The position numbers and the translations under genes were made by a program. Shown here piece after piece: positions 43,342 through 50,824 of a stretch of 50,824 bases of DNA (its first letter is position 1; each line of letters starts with the position of its first letter). Origin of the DNA: CAZLYX01 sp964563885 (GTDB lineage Bacteria; Pseudomonadota; Gammaproteobacteria; Burkholderiales; Neisseriaceae); the NCBI GenBank assembly GCA_964563885.1, contig CAZLYX010000009.1, positions 1-50,824 of the forward strand, given 5' to 3'. The notes under the pieces were generated by a model. It did no database searches and had not been told where the DNA came from. It worked only from the letters and a program-made list of their open reading frames with translations.

Positions 43342-43799
43342 TAGGGCTTATCTGTTGTGATTTCGACCATATTTTGCCCGAGTGTGGTCAGCTCGCCAAG
43401 CAGTATATTGAGTTGTTGTAATTTTTCTTTGGTGTAGATTGCTTCAATATCGTCGTAACGGTTGTCTACTAATGTACAGATTTTATGATAGAGCTGGTCG
43501 CCCGTTTCAGTGAGTTTTAGATAAACTCGGCGTTGGTCATTTGAGGGCTTTAGACGCACAACATAATTGTTTTTTTCTAAGCGCGTTAAAATGCCAGTAA
43601 GACTAGGGCGCAAAATACACGCTTGAGTAGCTAAATCTTGAAAATCTAAAGTACAGTTTTCTGCCAACAAGCGAATGATGCGCCATTGTTGGTCTGTAAT
43701 GCCAGCATCATTCAGAATTGGACGAAATTGGGTCATTAATGCTTCACGTGCCTGAATCAAGCTGATGTTAATAGATGCATGCTTGGATAGGTTAGTCAT
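43341..43799 (-). CDS. MarR-family regulator, NadR/FarR/HpaR-like
   Basis: This winged-helix repressor resembles HpaR and the Neisseria regulator NadR/FarR, which responds to hydroxyphenylacetate and controls adhesin and efflux genes. The helix-turn-helix is in LDFQDLATQACILRPSLTGILTRLEKNNYVVR, and the wing is PSNDQRRVYLKLTETG. The ATG at 43797-43799 (152 residues, MTNLSKHASI) is preferred because AGGATG precedes it; a longer frame from 43841 is unlikely. Imperfect AT-rich dyads around 43840-43880 upstream could be its own operator. In Neisseria the same gene also neighbours an hpaC-like gene. Confidence 0.88.
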   Translation of the reverse strand: MTNLSKHASINISLIQAREALMTQFRPILNDAGITDQQWRIIRLLAENCTLDFQDLATQACILRPSLTGILTRLEKNNYVVRLKPSNDQRRVYLKLTETGDQLYHKICTLVDNRYDDIEAIYTKEKLQQLNILLGELTTLGQNMVEITTDKP

Positions 43800-43976
43800 G
43801 GTAAAACATCCTATATCTGGTAAGGGAAGAGAGAAAGACAATATTCATAATGATATTAGTTTGATGTGAATAATATGCTGTTATTGATGGCAAGGCAATA
43901 AGGCTGCCTATATCTAGCACAAATAAAGTGTTTATATATAAATGATTGGTAGCGAATTGAATGATTCCAACCAAGC

Positions 43977-44735
43977 TTAAGATTGAGGTAGGTATACATC
44001 AAAACGAGTGCTTTTGCCGATATATTGGTAAGCAGGATCTTGGATATTAAGAAAGTTACCCAAGCGTGGACGCTTCACCACTATGCGTTTGCGTGCGCTA
44101 CGGCGTGCTGTTTCTAACAATGTCGCTTCATCTTCGATTTGTCCAAGCCCGACCAAATCATGAAAATAAGCCATTTCTTTTTTGACTGCCGCACTTTTTT
44201 GCCGTTCTGGATACATAGGATCTAAATAAACCACATCTGGCTGCGGATGGTGTTGTAGCAATTGCGGCAATAATAGCCTAGCGTTGCCAAAATGCAGCGT
44301 AATGCGGCTTGCCGCATCTGCTGTGGCTTCATTGAGGCGCGCACGTGCCAAGCCATCGTCTAGCAGGCAGGCCACTATTGGATGTTGCTCAATGGTGTGT
44401 ACCATAAGCCCCAAACTTGCTAATACAAAACTATCTCGCCCCAAGCCCCCAGTGGCATCCCACACTACAGGGTTGGTGCGGTGATTAACTGCTTTGCCAA
44501 TCAACTCGCCACCACCTTTATTAAGACGGTATTGAGCAGCGCCGCCAGCAAAGTCAACGCGAACATGGCTTTTTTCGCCAGCGCGGCAAAGCGATAAACC
44601 ATTTGCATCTGCCAATAAAAATAAACTTTGTTGCGGTATTTGTGAGCAAGGGTTTAAGCCAAACTGGAATATTCGTTCAGCCAATACAGAGTGGGCGGCG
44701 ATAGAAAGTTCTGGTGCGAAGTAAACGGGAATCAT
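43977..44735 (-). CDS. rsmJ: 16S rRNA (guanine-1516-N2)-methyltransferase RsmJ
   Basis: RsmJ (YhiQ) methylates N2 of G1516 in 16S rRNA. The 252 residues match the family. Motifs are VWDATGGLGRDSFVLASLG for SAM binding, VYLDPMYPERQKSAAVKKEM (catalytic DPMYP) and RRSARKRIVVKRPRLG near the end. It is divergent from dxs. The 135 bp between it and the MarR-type gene hold no recognised gene. Confidence 0.94.
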   Translation of the reverse strand: MIPVYFAPELSIAAHSVLAERIFQFGLNPCSQIPQQSLFLLADANGLSLCRAGEKSHVRVDFAGGAAQYRLNKGGGELIGKAVNHRTNPVVWDATGGLGRDSFVLASLGLMVHTIEQHPIVACLLDDGLARARLNEATADAASRITLHFGNARLLLPQLLQHHPQPDVVYLDPMYPERQKSAAVKKEMAYFHDLVGLGQIEDEATLLETARRSARKRIVVKRPRLGNFLNIQDPAYQYIGKSTRFDVYLPQS

Positions 44736-44947
44736 AAGCTTGGTTTTGTCGTTTGAACGTCATTTGAAAACACAGGCAGCAAAAGGCTACCTGAAAACAA
44801 AAAAAAGGGTTAAGAAGCGCAAAGGCCACAGCGAATCTACATCAAGCCATCGACCCTGCAGACCGCCCATTATAAATAAGGCTGCCTGGAAAACAATCTC
44901 TTGCTATAATTGTCGATGCTTATTTTAATAAATCAAAGAATCCAAAC

Positions 44948-46989
44948 ATGAGCCAAACTCCGCTACTTGATACTGTGCCGCTGCCGCAGGACTTGCGCGC
45001 CCTGAATAAAAACCAGTTACCACAGGTAGCGGAAGAGTTGCGCACATTTCTATTAGAGTCTGTTGGCAAAACTGGCGGCCACTTTGCCAGTAATTTGGGC
45101 GCAGTAGAATTAACCGTGGTTTTACATTATGTTTATAACACACCAGACGATAAACTCGTGTGGGATGTAGGTCATCAAAGCTACCCGCATAAAATCCTCA
45201 CTGGCCGTAGAAATCGCATGGACACCATTCGTCAATATGGCGGCTTGGCGGGCTTTCCTAAGCGCAGCGAGAGCGAATACGACGCTTTTGGTGTTGGCCA
45301 TTCTTCTACTTCTATTGGTGCCGCATTAGGCATGGCTGTGGCCGATAAACTGGCTGGCAACGATAAGCGCAGCGTGGCGATTATTGGCGATGGCGCCATG
45401 ACAGCAGGCCAAGCCTTTGAAGCACTCAATTGCGCTGGCGATATGGATATTAACTTATTGGTGGTGTTAAACGACAACGAAATGTCGATTTCGCCCAACG
45501 TTGGCGCTTTCCCCAAGTACTTAGCTACTAATGTTGTGCGCGACATGCGCGGCGTATTAAGCGCATTTAAACATCAATCTGAGCGGGTGCTCAATAAAGT
45601 GCCTGGTGCGATGGAAATGGCACAAAAACTAGAGCATAAAATAAAAGCCATTGCCAGCGAAACTGAACACACAAAGCAATCACTATCGTTATTTGAAAAT
45701 TTTGGTTTTCGTTATACTGGCCCAGTTGACGGCCACAATGTAGAGCAATTGCTTGAAGTGCTCACCGATTTGCGCCACAGAAAAGGCCCGCAGCTGCTGC
45801 ACGTTATCACCAAAAAAGGGCAGGGCTATAAACTGGCTGAAAACGATCCCGTTAAATACCACGCCATCAGCAAAAAAGTAGCCGAAGATGATCAATCTGC
45901 TGCCCTAACAACCCCTAAGCCCACTTATACCCAAATTTTTGGACAATGGCTGTGCGATCAAGCTGCTGCTGATAAGCGCTTAGTGGCGATTACGCCAGCG
46001 ATGCGTGAAGGTAGTGGCTTAGTCGAATTTGAGCAGCTATTTCCTGAGCGTTATTTTGATGTTGGCATTGCCGAACAACATGCAATTACCTTTGCTGGTG
46101 GTTTAGCCTGTGAAGGTGCCAAGCCTGTAGTGGCAATTTATTCTACTTTTTTACAGCGCGGCTACGATCAACTCATTCACGATATTGCCTTACAAAACTT
46201 ACCCGTGTTGTTTGCCATAGATCGCGCCGGCATTGTGGGCGCTGATGGCCCCACTCATGCTGGTGCATATGATTTAAGCTTTTTGCGTTGCATTCCCAAC
46301 ATGGTGATTGCCACGCCCAGCGATGAGCAAGAATGCCGCTTGTTATTATCCACCTGTTATCAACACCAAGGCCCAGCAGCAGTGCGCTATCCGCGTGGCA
46401 GCGGCAGTGGTATAGAGGTTTCAGCTAGCCTCAATACTGTTGCACTAGGCAAAGGCGTATTGCGTCGCCAAGGCAGCAAAGGCGCAATTTTGGCGTTTGG
46501 CAGCATGGTGGCACCATCGCTGCATGTTGCCGAGATACTTGATTTTAGTGTGGCTGATATGCGTTTTGTAAAGCCGCTGGATGAAGCATTGATTCTCCAA
46601 TTGGCGCGTGCACATGATTATTTGATTGTTACCGAAGAAAACGCCGTGCAAGGTGGCGCGGGCAGCGCAGTATTAGAATTGCTGGCTAAAAACATTATTT
46701 TAAAGCCAGTTTTACTAGTCGGTATCGCCGATATTGTAACTGAGCACGGTAATCCCGANNNNNNNNNNNNNNNNNNNNNNNNNNNNNNNNNNNNNNNNNN
46801 NNNNNNNNNNNNNNNNNNNNNNNNNNNNNNNNNNNNNNNNNNNNNNNNNNNNNNNNNNAGCCAGTTTTACTAGTCGGTATCGCCGATATTGTAACTGAGC
46901 ACGGTAATCCCGAACGGTTGATGGACGACTTAGGGTTGAGTAATGATGGCTTATTGACGAAAATTCGCACATGGAGTACAAAATCATAG
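44948..46989 (+). CDS. dxs: 1-deoxy-D-xylulose-5-phosphate synthase DXS, interrupted by an assembly gap
   Basis: DXS joins pyruvate and glyceraldehyde-3-phosphate in the first step of the MEP isoprenoid pathway and feeds thiamine and pyridoxal synthesis. Motifs are WDVGHQSYPHKILTGR, the thiamine-diphosphate site GDGAMTAGQAFEALN with VVLNDNEMSISPNVGAF, and FDVGIAEQHAITFAGGLA with the catalytic Glu. The gene is broken by 100 N at 46759-46858. Bases 46704-46758 are repeated exactly at 46859-46913. Removing the N block and one copy gives 1887 bp, an open 628-residue protein ending RTWSTKS, the normal length for DXS. Read as deposited, the frame is wrong after the gap. A DUS (44784) and a related site (44880) lie upstream. 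Confidence 0.95.
46759..46858. other. 100-N scaffold gap, probably false
   Basis: Exactly 100 N between two identical 55-bp flanks. No sequence seems to be missing; see dxs. Confidence 0.95.
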
Positions 46990-47117
46990 TAAAATGCATG
47001 TGGCATTAATAAAGCAGTAACTATATGTTTTAATATATTTTAATATGTTTTGGTATAGTTACCAAGTCAAATAGTTATAAAGAATTTATACCCACACTGT
47101 TAATTTTAGAAGTTACC

Positions 47118-48587
47118 ATGCATACGTTTCCCTTGCAGAGCTGCGCATTTCAAGAGTTGCCTGCCAACATGTATTATCGAGTGTTGCCCGAGCCTCTAAA
47201 CTCGCCCTATTGGATTGCGCGCAATTACATGCTTGCTCATCAATTAGGCTTGCCTGAAAGCTGTTTTGGCCCCGTTGACAATCTATTGTGCTTGGCTGGC
47301 AGCATTAAAACCTACCATCCCAAGCCTCTTGCCACCGCTTATGCAGGTCATCAATTTGGTGTTTACGTTACCTCTTTGGGCGATGGACGCGCCATGTTAT
47401 TGGGCGAAACCGTTGATAACGCAGGTAAACCATGGGAATGGCAGCTTAAAGGTGCTGGTCGCACCCCATTTATACGTAGCGATGGCGATGGTCGTGCTGT
47501 GTTGCGCTCAAGCATCCGCGAATACTTATGTTCTGAGGCCATGCACGGTTTAGGCATTCCCACCACGCGCGCACTTTCCATCACCGGCAGCCAAGACATC
47601 ATCATGCGCGAAGAAGCAGAAACCGCCGCCATTGTTACCCGCATTGCCCCCAGTTTTGTGCGTTTCGGACATTTCGAATACTGGTATATTTGTGGCCACC
47701 GCGACAACGTTAAAGCGCTGGCCGATATGTTAATAGACCAGCATTTCCCCGAATGCCGTCAAGCTTTCAATCCCTACCAAGCCTTATTTGCCAACATCAC
47801 CCGCCGCACCGCAGAATTAGTTGCCGCATGGCAAAGCATTGGTTTTTGTCATGGCGTGCTCAACACCGACAATATGTCAGTATTAGGGCTTACGATTGAT
47901 TATGGCCCATTTTGTTTTCTAGAGCATTACAACCCACAGCATGTTTGCAACAGCGTTGACATCACCGGGCGCTACGCCTTCAACGAGCAGCCCCACATCA
48001 CCGAATGGAATCTTTCTCGCTTAGCGCCCTGTTTTTTAGGTTTAGTACTTGAAGACGATCTTATGGCACAGCTAGAGTTGTATCAAGGCTACCTAAACGA
48101 AGTTTACATGCAGCGCATGCGTGCCAAGCTTGGACTAATGGCCGAAGATGTACACGACACCGAGCTTGTATGCGATTTATTAAACTCGCTAAAAGATTGC
48201 CAAGTTGATTACACCTTGTTTTTCCGTTATTTGAGTAAGCTCAATCCCGCCCAAGGCGCGCCCATGCCTGAGCAGTTGGTGAGTTTATTTCATGGCCCTA
48301 TGTTTGAATTTCAGCGTTGGGTAGGGCGTTATCGCAGCCGATTATTGGCCGAAAACAGCGATCCCGCCGAGCGCGTAACCCGCATGAATCGTCACAATCC
48401 TTTATACATATTGCGCACGTACTTAATCGAAGCCGCCATCAAGCAAGCAGAGAACGGCGATAACAGCGAAATCAGCCGTTTACACCGCTGCATGCAAAAT
48501 CCATTTGATGAACGTCCTGAATTTGTCGATTACGTAGGCTTACCAAGTTCGTGGCTAAACAGCATGGCTGTGCGCAGCTCCAGCTAG
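47118..48587 (+). CDS. selO: Protein adenylyltransferase SelO (YdiU)
   Basis: SelO is a pseudokinase-fold enzyme that binds ATP upside down and transfers AMP to proteins, linked to redox stress. The 489 residues carry the family blocks YAGHQFGVYVTSLGDGRAMLLGE, QLKGAGRTPFIRSDGDGRAVLRSS, REYLCSEAMHGLGIPTTRAL and CHGVLNTDNMSVLGLTIDYGPF. The Asp-Asn and DYG metal/ATP residues are present in the last block. The bacterial protein lacks selenocysteine, as usual. It stands alone, 128 bp after dxs, and ends in a DUS hairpin. Confidence 0.95.
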   Translation: MHTFPLQSCAFQELPANMYYRVLPEPLNSPYWIARNYMLAHQLGLPESCFGPVDNLLCLAGSIKTYHPKPLATAYAGHQFGVYVTSLGDGRAMLLGETVDNAGKPWEWQLKGAGRTPFIRSDGDGRAVLRSSIREYLCSEAMHGLGIPTTRALSITGSQDIIMREEAETAAIVTRIAPSFVRFGHFEYWYICGHRDNVKALADMLIDQHFPECRQAFNPYQALFANITRRTAELVAAWQSIGFCHGVLNTDNMSVLGLTIDYGPFCFLEHYNPQHVCNSVDITGRYAFNEQPHITEWNLSRLAPCFLGLVLEDDLMAQLELYQGYLNEVYMQRMRAKLGLMAEDVHDTELVCDLLNSLKDCQVDYTLFFRYLSKLNPAQGAPMPEQLVSLFHGPMFEFQRWVGRYRSRLLAENSDPAERVTRMNRHNPLYILRTYLIEAAIKQAENGDNSEISRLHRCMQNPFDERPEFVDYVGLPSSWLNSMAVRSSS

Positions 48588-48639
48588 CCGTTTAAATATC
48601 ATATTTAAACCAGTATTTAAACAATCAACACCAAACACA

Positions 48640-48675
48640 AAAGGCTACCTGAAACATTTCAGCTAGCCTTTTTTC
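48640..48675 (+). terminator. DUS hairpin terminator after selO
   Basis: AGGCTACCTGAA (48642-48653) faces the variant TTCAGCTAGCCT (48658-48669), with one C-C mismatch in the stem and a T run after it. It lies between convergent selO and prmC. Confidence 0.8.
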
Positions 48676-48711
48676 AAACCAAACCCGCACAACCAACTCC
48701 AACCAATTCAA

Positions 48712-48747
48712 TTCAAGCCATTCAAGCCATTCAAGCCATTCAAGCAA
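48712..48747. repeat. 9-bp tandem repeat, four units
   Basis: TTCAAGCCA is repeated three times exactly, followed by TTCAAGCAA. It lies just past the 3' end of prmC and is probably a slippage repeat without a coding role. Confidence 0.85.
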
Positions 48748-48759
48748 TAAAGCCAAAAC

Positions 48760-49590
48760 CTAAAGCCAGCGCCCCAGCGTAATTCTATCCAATCCCGCCC
48801 AGTCTTGCAGCGTGGCCACTTCTGCAAACCCATTTGCCAGCAAAATCGCCCGCGCAGCATCGCCCTGATCAAAGCCGTGTTCTATCAACAGCCAACCGCC
48901 CGCGCGTAAATAATGGCGTCCGCCCTCTGCCAGCGCCCGAATACAGCTTAAGCCATCGCCAAAATCGGTTAACGCAGCCGCAGGCTCAAATCTCAAATCG
49001 CCTTGGCTTAAATGAGCATCATCCGCTTCTATATAAGGCGGGTTTGACACCAACACATCAAAAGCCGCCCGTTTAGCAGCAGGCGCAGCATCAAACCACG
49101 AGCCCAGCGCCCAATTAACTTTTCCAGCCAAATCAGCGGCCAATAGTGCCCCATTTTCACGCGCCAGCGCCAGCGCGTTTGCACACACATCAGATGCGCG
49201 CACCTCAGCATCAGGGCGTTCTAGCGCCAGCGTGAGCGCAATTGCGCCGCTGCCCGTGCCCAAATCCCACAGCTTGCCCTGTTTAGGTAGCCTTGTTAAC
49301 ACAGCCTCTACCAACAATTCAGTTTCAGGACGAGGAATCAACACCGCTGGCGACACCTTAAACACCCGCCCATAAAATTCACGCTCGCCCACAATATAAG
49401 CCATCGGTTCGCCCTTTAGGCGTCGCGCAGCCAGCGCATTCAATTGAGCCAGCAGCTCAGGCGTTAACACCGTATCGCCATGCCCCACCAAAAAAGCATG
49501 CGTCCAGCCAGCGGCAGCGTGCAACAGCATACGGCTTTCCAAGCGTGGCAAGCCGCATTGTTGCTGCCATTTTACAATTGAAACCACCAT
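48760..49590 (-). CDS. prmC: Peptide chain release factor glutamine methyltransferase PrmC
   Basis: PrmC (HemK) methylates the glutamine of the GGQ motif in release factors RF1 and RF2. The 276 residues have the N-terminal helical release-factor-binding domain, then GEPMAYIVGEREFYGRVF and VLIPRPETELLVEAVL, the SAM loop LWDLGTGSGAIALTLA and the active-site VSNPPYIEADD. GC content is visibly higher here than in the capsule genes. prfA is not adjacent. Confidence 0.94.
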   Translation of the reverse strand: MVVSIVKWQQQCGLPRLESRMLLHAAAGWTHAFLVGHGDTVLTPELLAQLNALAARRLKGEPMAYIVGEREFYGRVFKVSPAVLIPRPETELLVEAVLTRLPKQGKLWDLGTGSGAIALTLALERPDAEVRASDVCANALALARENGALLAADLAGKVNWALGSWFDAAPAAKRAAFDVLVSNPPYIEADDAHLSQGDLRFEPAAALTDFGDGLSCIRALAEGGRHYLRAGGWLLIEHGFDQGDAARAILLANGFAEVATLQDWAGLDRITLGRWL

Positions 49591-49603
49591 ATCATTAACA
49601 CCC

Positions 49604-49700
49604 TATTCAATAAGCCAAGATTGTAACGCAGCCACCGCCGCGCGCGCCATGTTCAAGCCCAGCTCTGCATCATTATTCAACGCCCAGCTCGCTTAGCAGC
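49604..49700 (-). pseudogene. Possible 3' gene remnant upstream of prmC
   Basis: On the minus strand a frame reads ASWALNNDAELGLNMARAAV and then AALQSWLIE-stop, ending 12 nt before the prmC ATG. A second frame just upstream reads SKIGTLLSELGVE-stop. Neither has a start codon with a ribosome binding site. This could be the broken end of a small gene once coupled to prmC, or chance. I do not recognise the family. Confidence 0.2.
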
Positions 49701-49761
49701 GTGCCTATTTTGCTTATATATATGTTAATCAAATATAACATCTCAACCATTAGCGCAGCAT

Positions 49762-49807
49762 AAAGGCTACCTGAAAGCCCAACAACAGCCTTTCAGGTAG
49801 CCTTTTA
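49762..49807. terminator. DUS inverted pair in the prmC-pilin interval
   Basis: Exact DUS 49764-49775 and 49792-49803 form a 13-bp stem (with A/T next to it) around a 16-nt loop, followed by four T. It would insulate the pilin promoter from upstream transcription. Confidence 0.75.
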
Positions 49808-50202
49808 CATAATCTACAAGCCATCATATTCAACAGCGCCCATGATAAAACAGCATATACCAAGCAAAAGCAATCGGCGCAGCAAACCTAAGCCAACCCA
49901 TACATAATAAACATCTACAAACAATATCCAGTGTTATTATTCTTACCATTTACCAACATTGCCACTATAAACAAGCGTCCAATCAGCATTCACCCACCGC
50001 GCCCGCCGCCCCAAAAAATTAAAGTGACAAATTACGTCACATGTTAACAAAGCCACAAAGGTAGCAAACTGACAATCTACGGCACACTGCCCCAAAACGG
50101 CAGCTTAAAATCGCCCAGCTCAGCCCATGCATTAATCATTAAAAACCTATAAACAATTTAAAAACAACACTTTAGCGAATAATTAGCAACACTCAGCCAA
50201 AG
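49808..50202. other. Non-coding upstream region of the pilin gene
   Basis: No gene was recognised in this stretch. It holds the two related motifs listed separately (50022-50040 and 50069-50086) at enhancer-like distance from the sigma-54 promoter. Confidence 0.5.
50022..50086. promoter_or_regulatory. Candidate upstream activator sites for PilR
   Basis: AGTGACAAATTACGTCACA (from 50023) and CTGACAATCTACGGCACA (50069-50086) share 13 of 16 core bases and are ~46 bp apart. The first is itself a dyad (GTGAC-N7-GTCAC). Both contain a TGTC core on the minus strand, as in the TGTC-containing PilR sites of Pseudomonas. They lie about 150-205 bp upstream of the predicted start, a normal enhancer distance. 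Confidence 0.4.
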
Positions 50203-50219
50203 TTGGCATGCCCATTGCT
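50203..50219 (+). promoter_or_regulatory. Sigma-54 (RpoN) promoter of the pilin gene
   Basis: TTGGCATGCCCATTGCT matches the -24/-12 consensus TTGGCACGNNNNTTGCW at all but one defined base, and the GG (50205-50206) and GC (50217-50218) are exactly 10 bp apart as required. Transcription would start near 50230, giving a ~190-nt leader before the pilin ATG. Confidence 0.82.
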
Positions 50220-50417
50220 ACATAGTTTATATCCGCCGCACACCAAGTTGTAGAGCAACAGCGAGGTAATTGAGGCGGATGCTGTAAACATTCCTTCTTC
50301 TTAAAATGGTTTTAAAAAATAGCAACAAACACATTACGGGATTATGCATCACCCATAACTAAAGCAACATTAGATAATTTTTTAATTTGTACTACAAACT
50401 TACTGGAGTAACACACC

Positions 50418-50663
50418 ATGAACGCAATCCAAAAGGGTTTCACCTTAATCGAATTAATGATCGTAATCGCCATTATCGGTATCTTAGCCGCCATCGCGCT
50501 GCCAATGTACGGTGACTACATCTCAGAAGCACAAATGACTCGCGTAGCTGGCGAAATGGCTGGTCGTAAAACCATCGTTGATGCTGCTGTATTTAAAGGC
50601 CGTGGCATCGTAATTGGTGATTCAACTAAAGCAGACAACACTGATACTTTGTCTTTCGCTAAG
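50418..50663 (+). CDS. pilE: Type IV pilin major subunit, 3' end lost to chimera
   Basis: The gene encodes a class A type IV pilin, the main pilus subunit, processed by PilD. The ATG follows TGGAGTAAC. The 7-residue leader MNAIQKG is cut before Phe1; FTLIELMIVIAIIGILAAIA is the conserved hydrophobic helix with Glu5. The globular part begins with LPMYGDYISEAQMTRVAGEM. After about 80 residues (..DNTDTLSFAK) the native sequence stops and GC-rich foreign sequence begins in a different coding frame, so the rest of the gene is not in the window. Whether it is the major subunit or another copy is inferred from its own sigma-54 promoter. Confidence 0.88.
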
Positions 50664-50824
50664 GGGGGAGGCCTTCGACGAGTACGCCGCGTGGCGGGTC
50701 ACCTCGGGGGGGTGCGAGGAGAAGCACCTGGGCTCGCGCGGGATCGCCGTGCCCACCCGCGACGCCACCGTCGCGGCCCGACGCTTCGGCATCGACGACG
50801 GCAGCAGCGGCTGCATCCACACCC
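50662..50824. other. Foreign high-GC sequence fused to the end (chimera)
   Basis: From the GGGGGG at 50663 the composition jumps to very high GC. A plus-strand frame from 50668 reads EAFDEYAAWRVTSGGCEEKH and continues to the edge with G or C in almost every third codon position, as in actinobacterial genes. The coding frame differs from that of the pilin. The family of this fragment is not recognised. Confidence 0.9.

Noticed and set aside
44740..44928. Small plus-strand frame between rsmJ and dxs
   Set aside because: It has no ribosome binding site, runs through DUS and low-complexity lysine-rich sequence, and resembles no known protein.
44948..46873. A 641-residue reading of dxs running through the N block to a stop at 46873
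   Set aside because: The end is produced by reading N and the duplicated 55-bp flank in the wrong frame. The collapsed sequence gives a clean 628-residue protein.
50622..50822. A 66-codon minus-strand frame at the right edge
   Set aside because: It spans the chimeric joint between pilin and foreign high-GC sequence, so it cannot be a real gene.

Overview
The window looks like a chromosomal piece of a low-GC member of the Neisseriaceae. Evidence: the 12-bp DNA uptake sequence AGGCTACCTGAA (the dialect known from Eikenella) occurs at least 32 times in exact form, often as inverted pairs after genes; the dcw cluster has Neisseria-type order; the ctrABCD/kpsCS capsule genes, the NadR/FarR-HpaC pair and a class A type IV pilin all fit. 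Genus cannot be fixed from the sequence: the DUS dialect is Eikenella-like, but the base composition is clearly more AT-rich than Eikenella.

Layout. 1-1059 is the 3' part of an MgtE magnesium transporter. 1393-15094 is a complete ABC-transporter-dependent (group 2) capsule locus. kpsC and kpsS build the poly-Kdo linker, kdsA makes Kdo-8-phosphate, a Stealth phosphotransferase and a 1257-residue GT2/TagF-like/TPR polymerase build the polymer, and ctrABCD export it. The polymer genes and ctrA diverge from a regulatory region holding a 21-bp tandem duplication and a 17-bp palindrome. 15229-15388 holds tRNA-Ala(GGC) and a CAU-anticodon tRNA, followed by a MidA/NDUFAF7-type methyltransferase.

17014-34293 is the division and cell wall cluster: mraZ-rsmH-ftsL-ftsI-murE-murF-mraY-murD-ftsW-murG-murC-ddl-ftsQ-ftsA-ftsZ, driven by a good sigma-70 promoter with MraZ-type boxes and closed by a strong terminator after ftsZ. 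34560-40221 holds parC and the PilS-PilR two-component system. 40331-44735 is a run of minus-strand housekeeping genes (rlmH, rsfS, nadD, beta-carbonic anhydrase, hpaC, nadR/farR-like regulator, rsmJ). 44948-49590 has dxs, selO and prmC. The last 1.2 kb carries a sigma-54 promoter and the start of a type IV pilin gene, the expected target of PilS-PilR.

Two places are assembly artefacts. The 100-N gap inside dxs is flanked by an identical 55-bp sequence on both sides; collapsing it restores an intact 628-residue DXS. The last ~160 bases are very GC-rich sequence from an unrelated organism fused into the pilin gene. Two genes carry residues associated with drug resistance in relatives: ParC has Ile at the quinolone-determining Ser position, and FtsI/PBP2 has Met312, Leu504, Val510, Asn541 and Val552 in gonococcal numbering.
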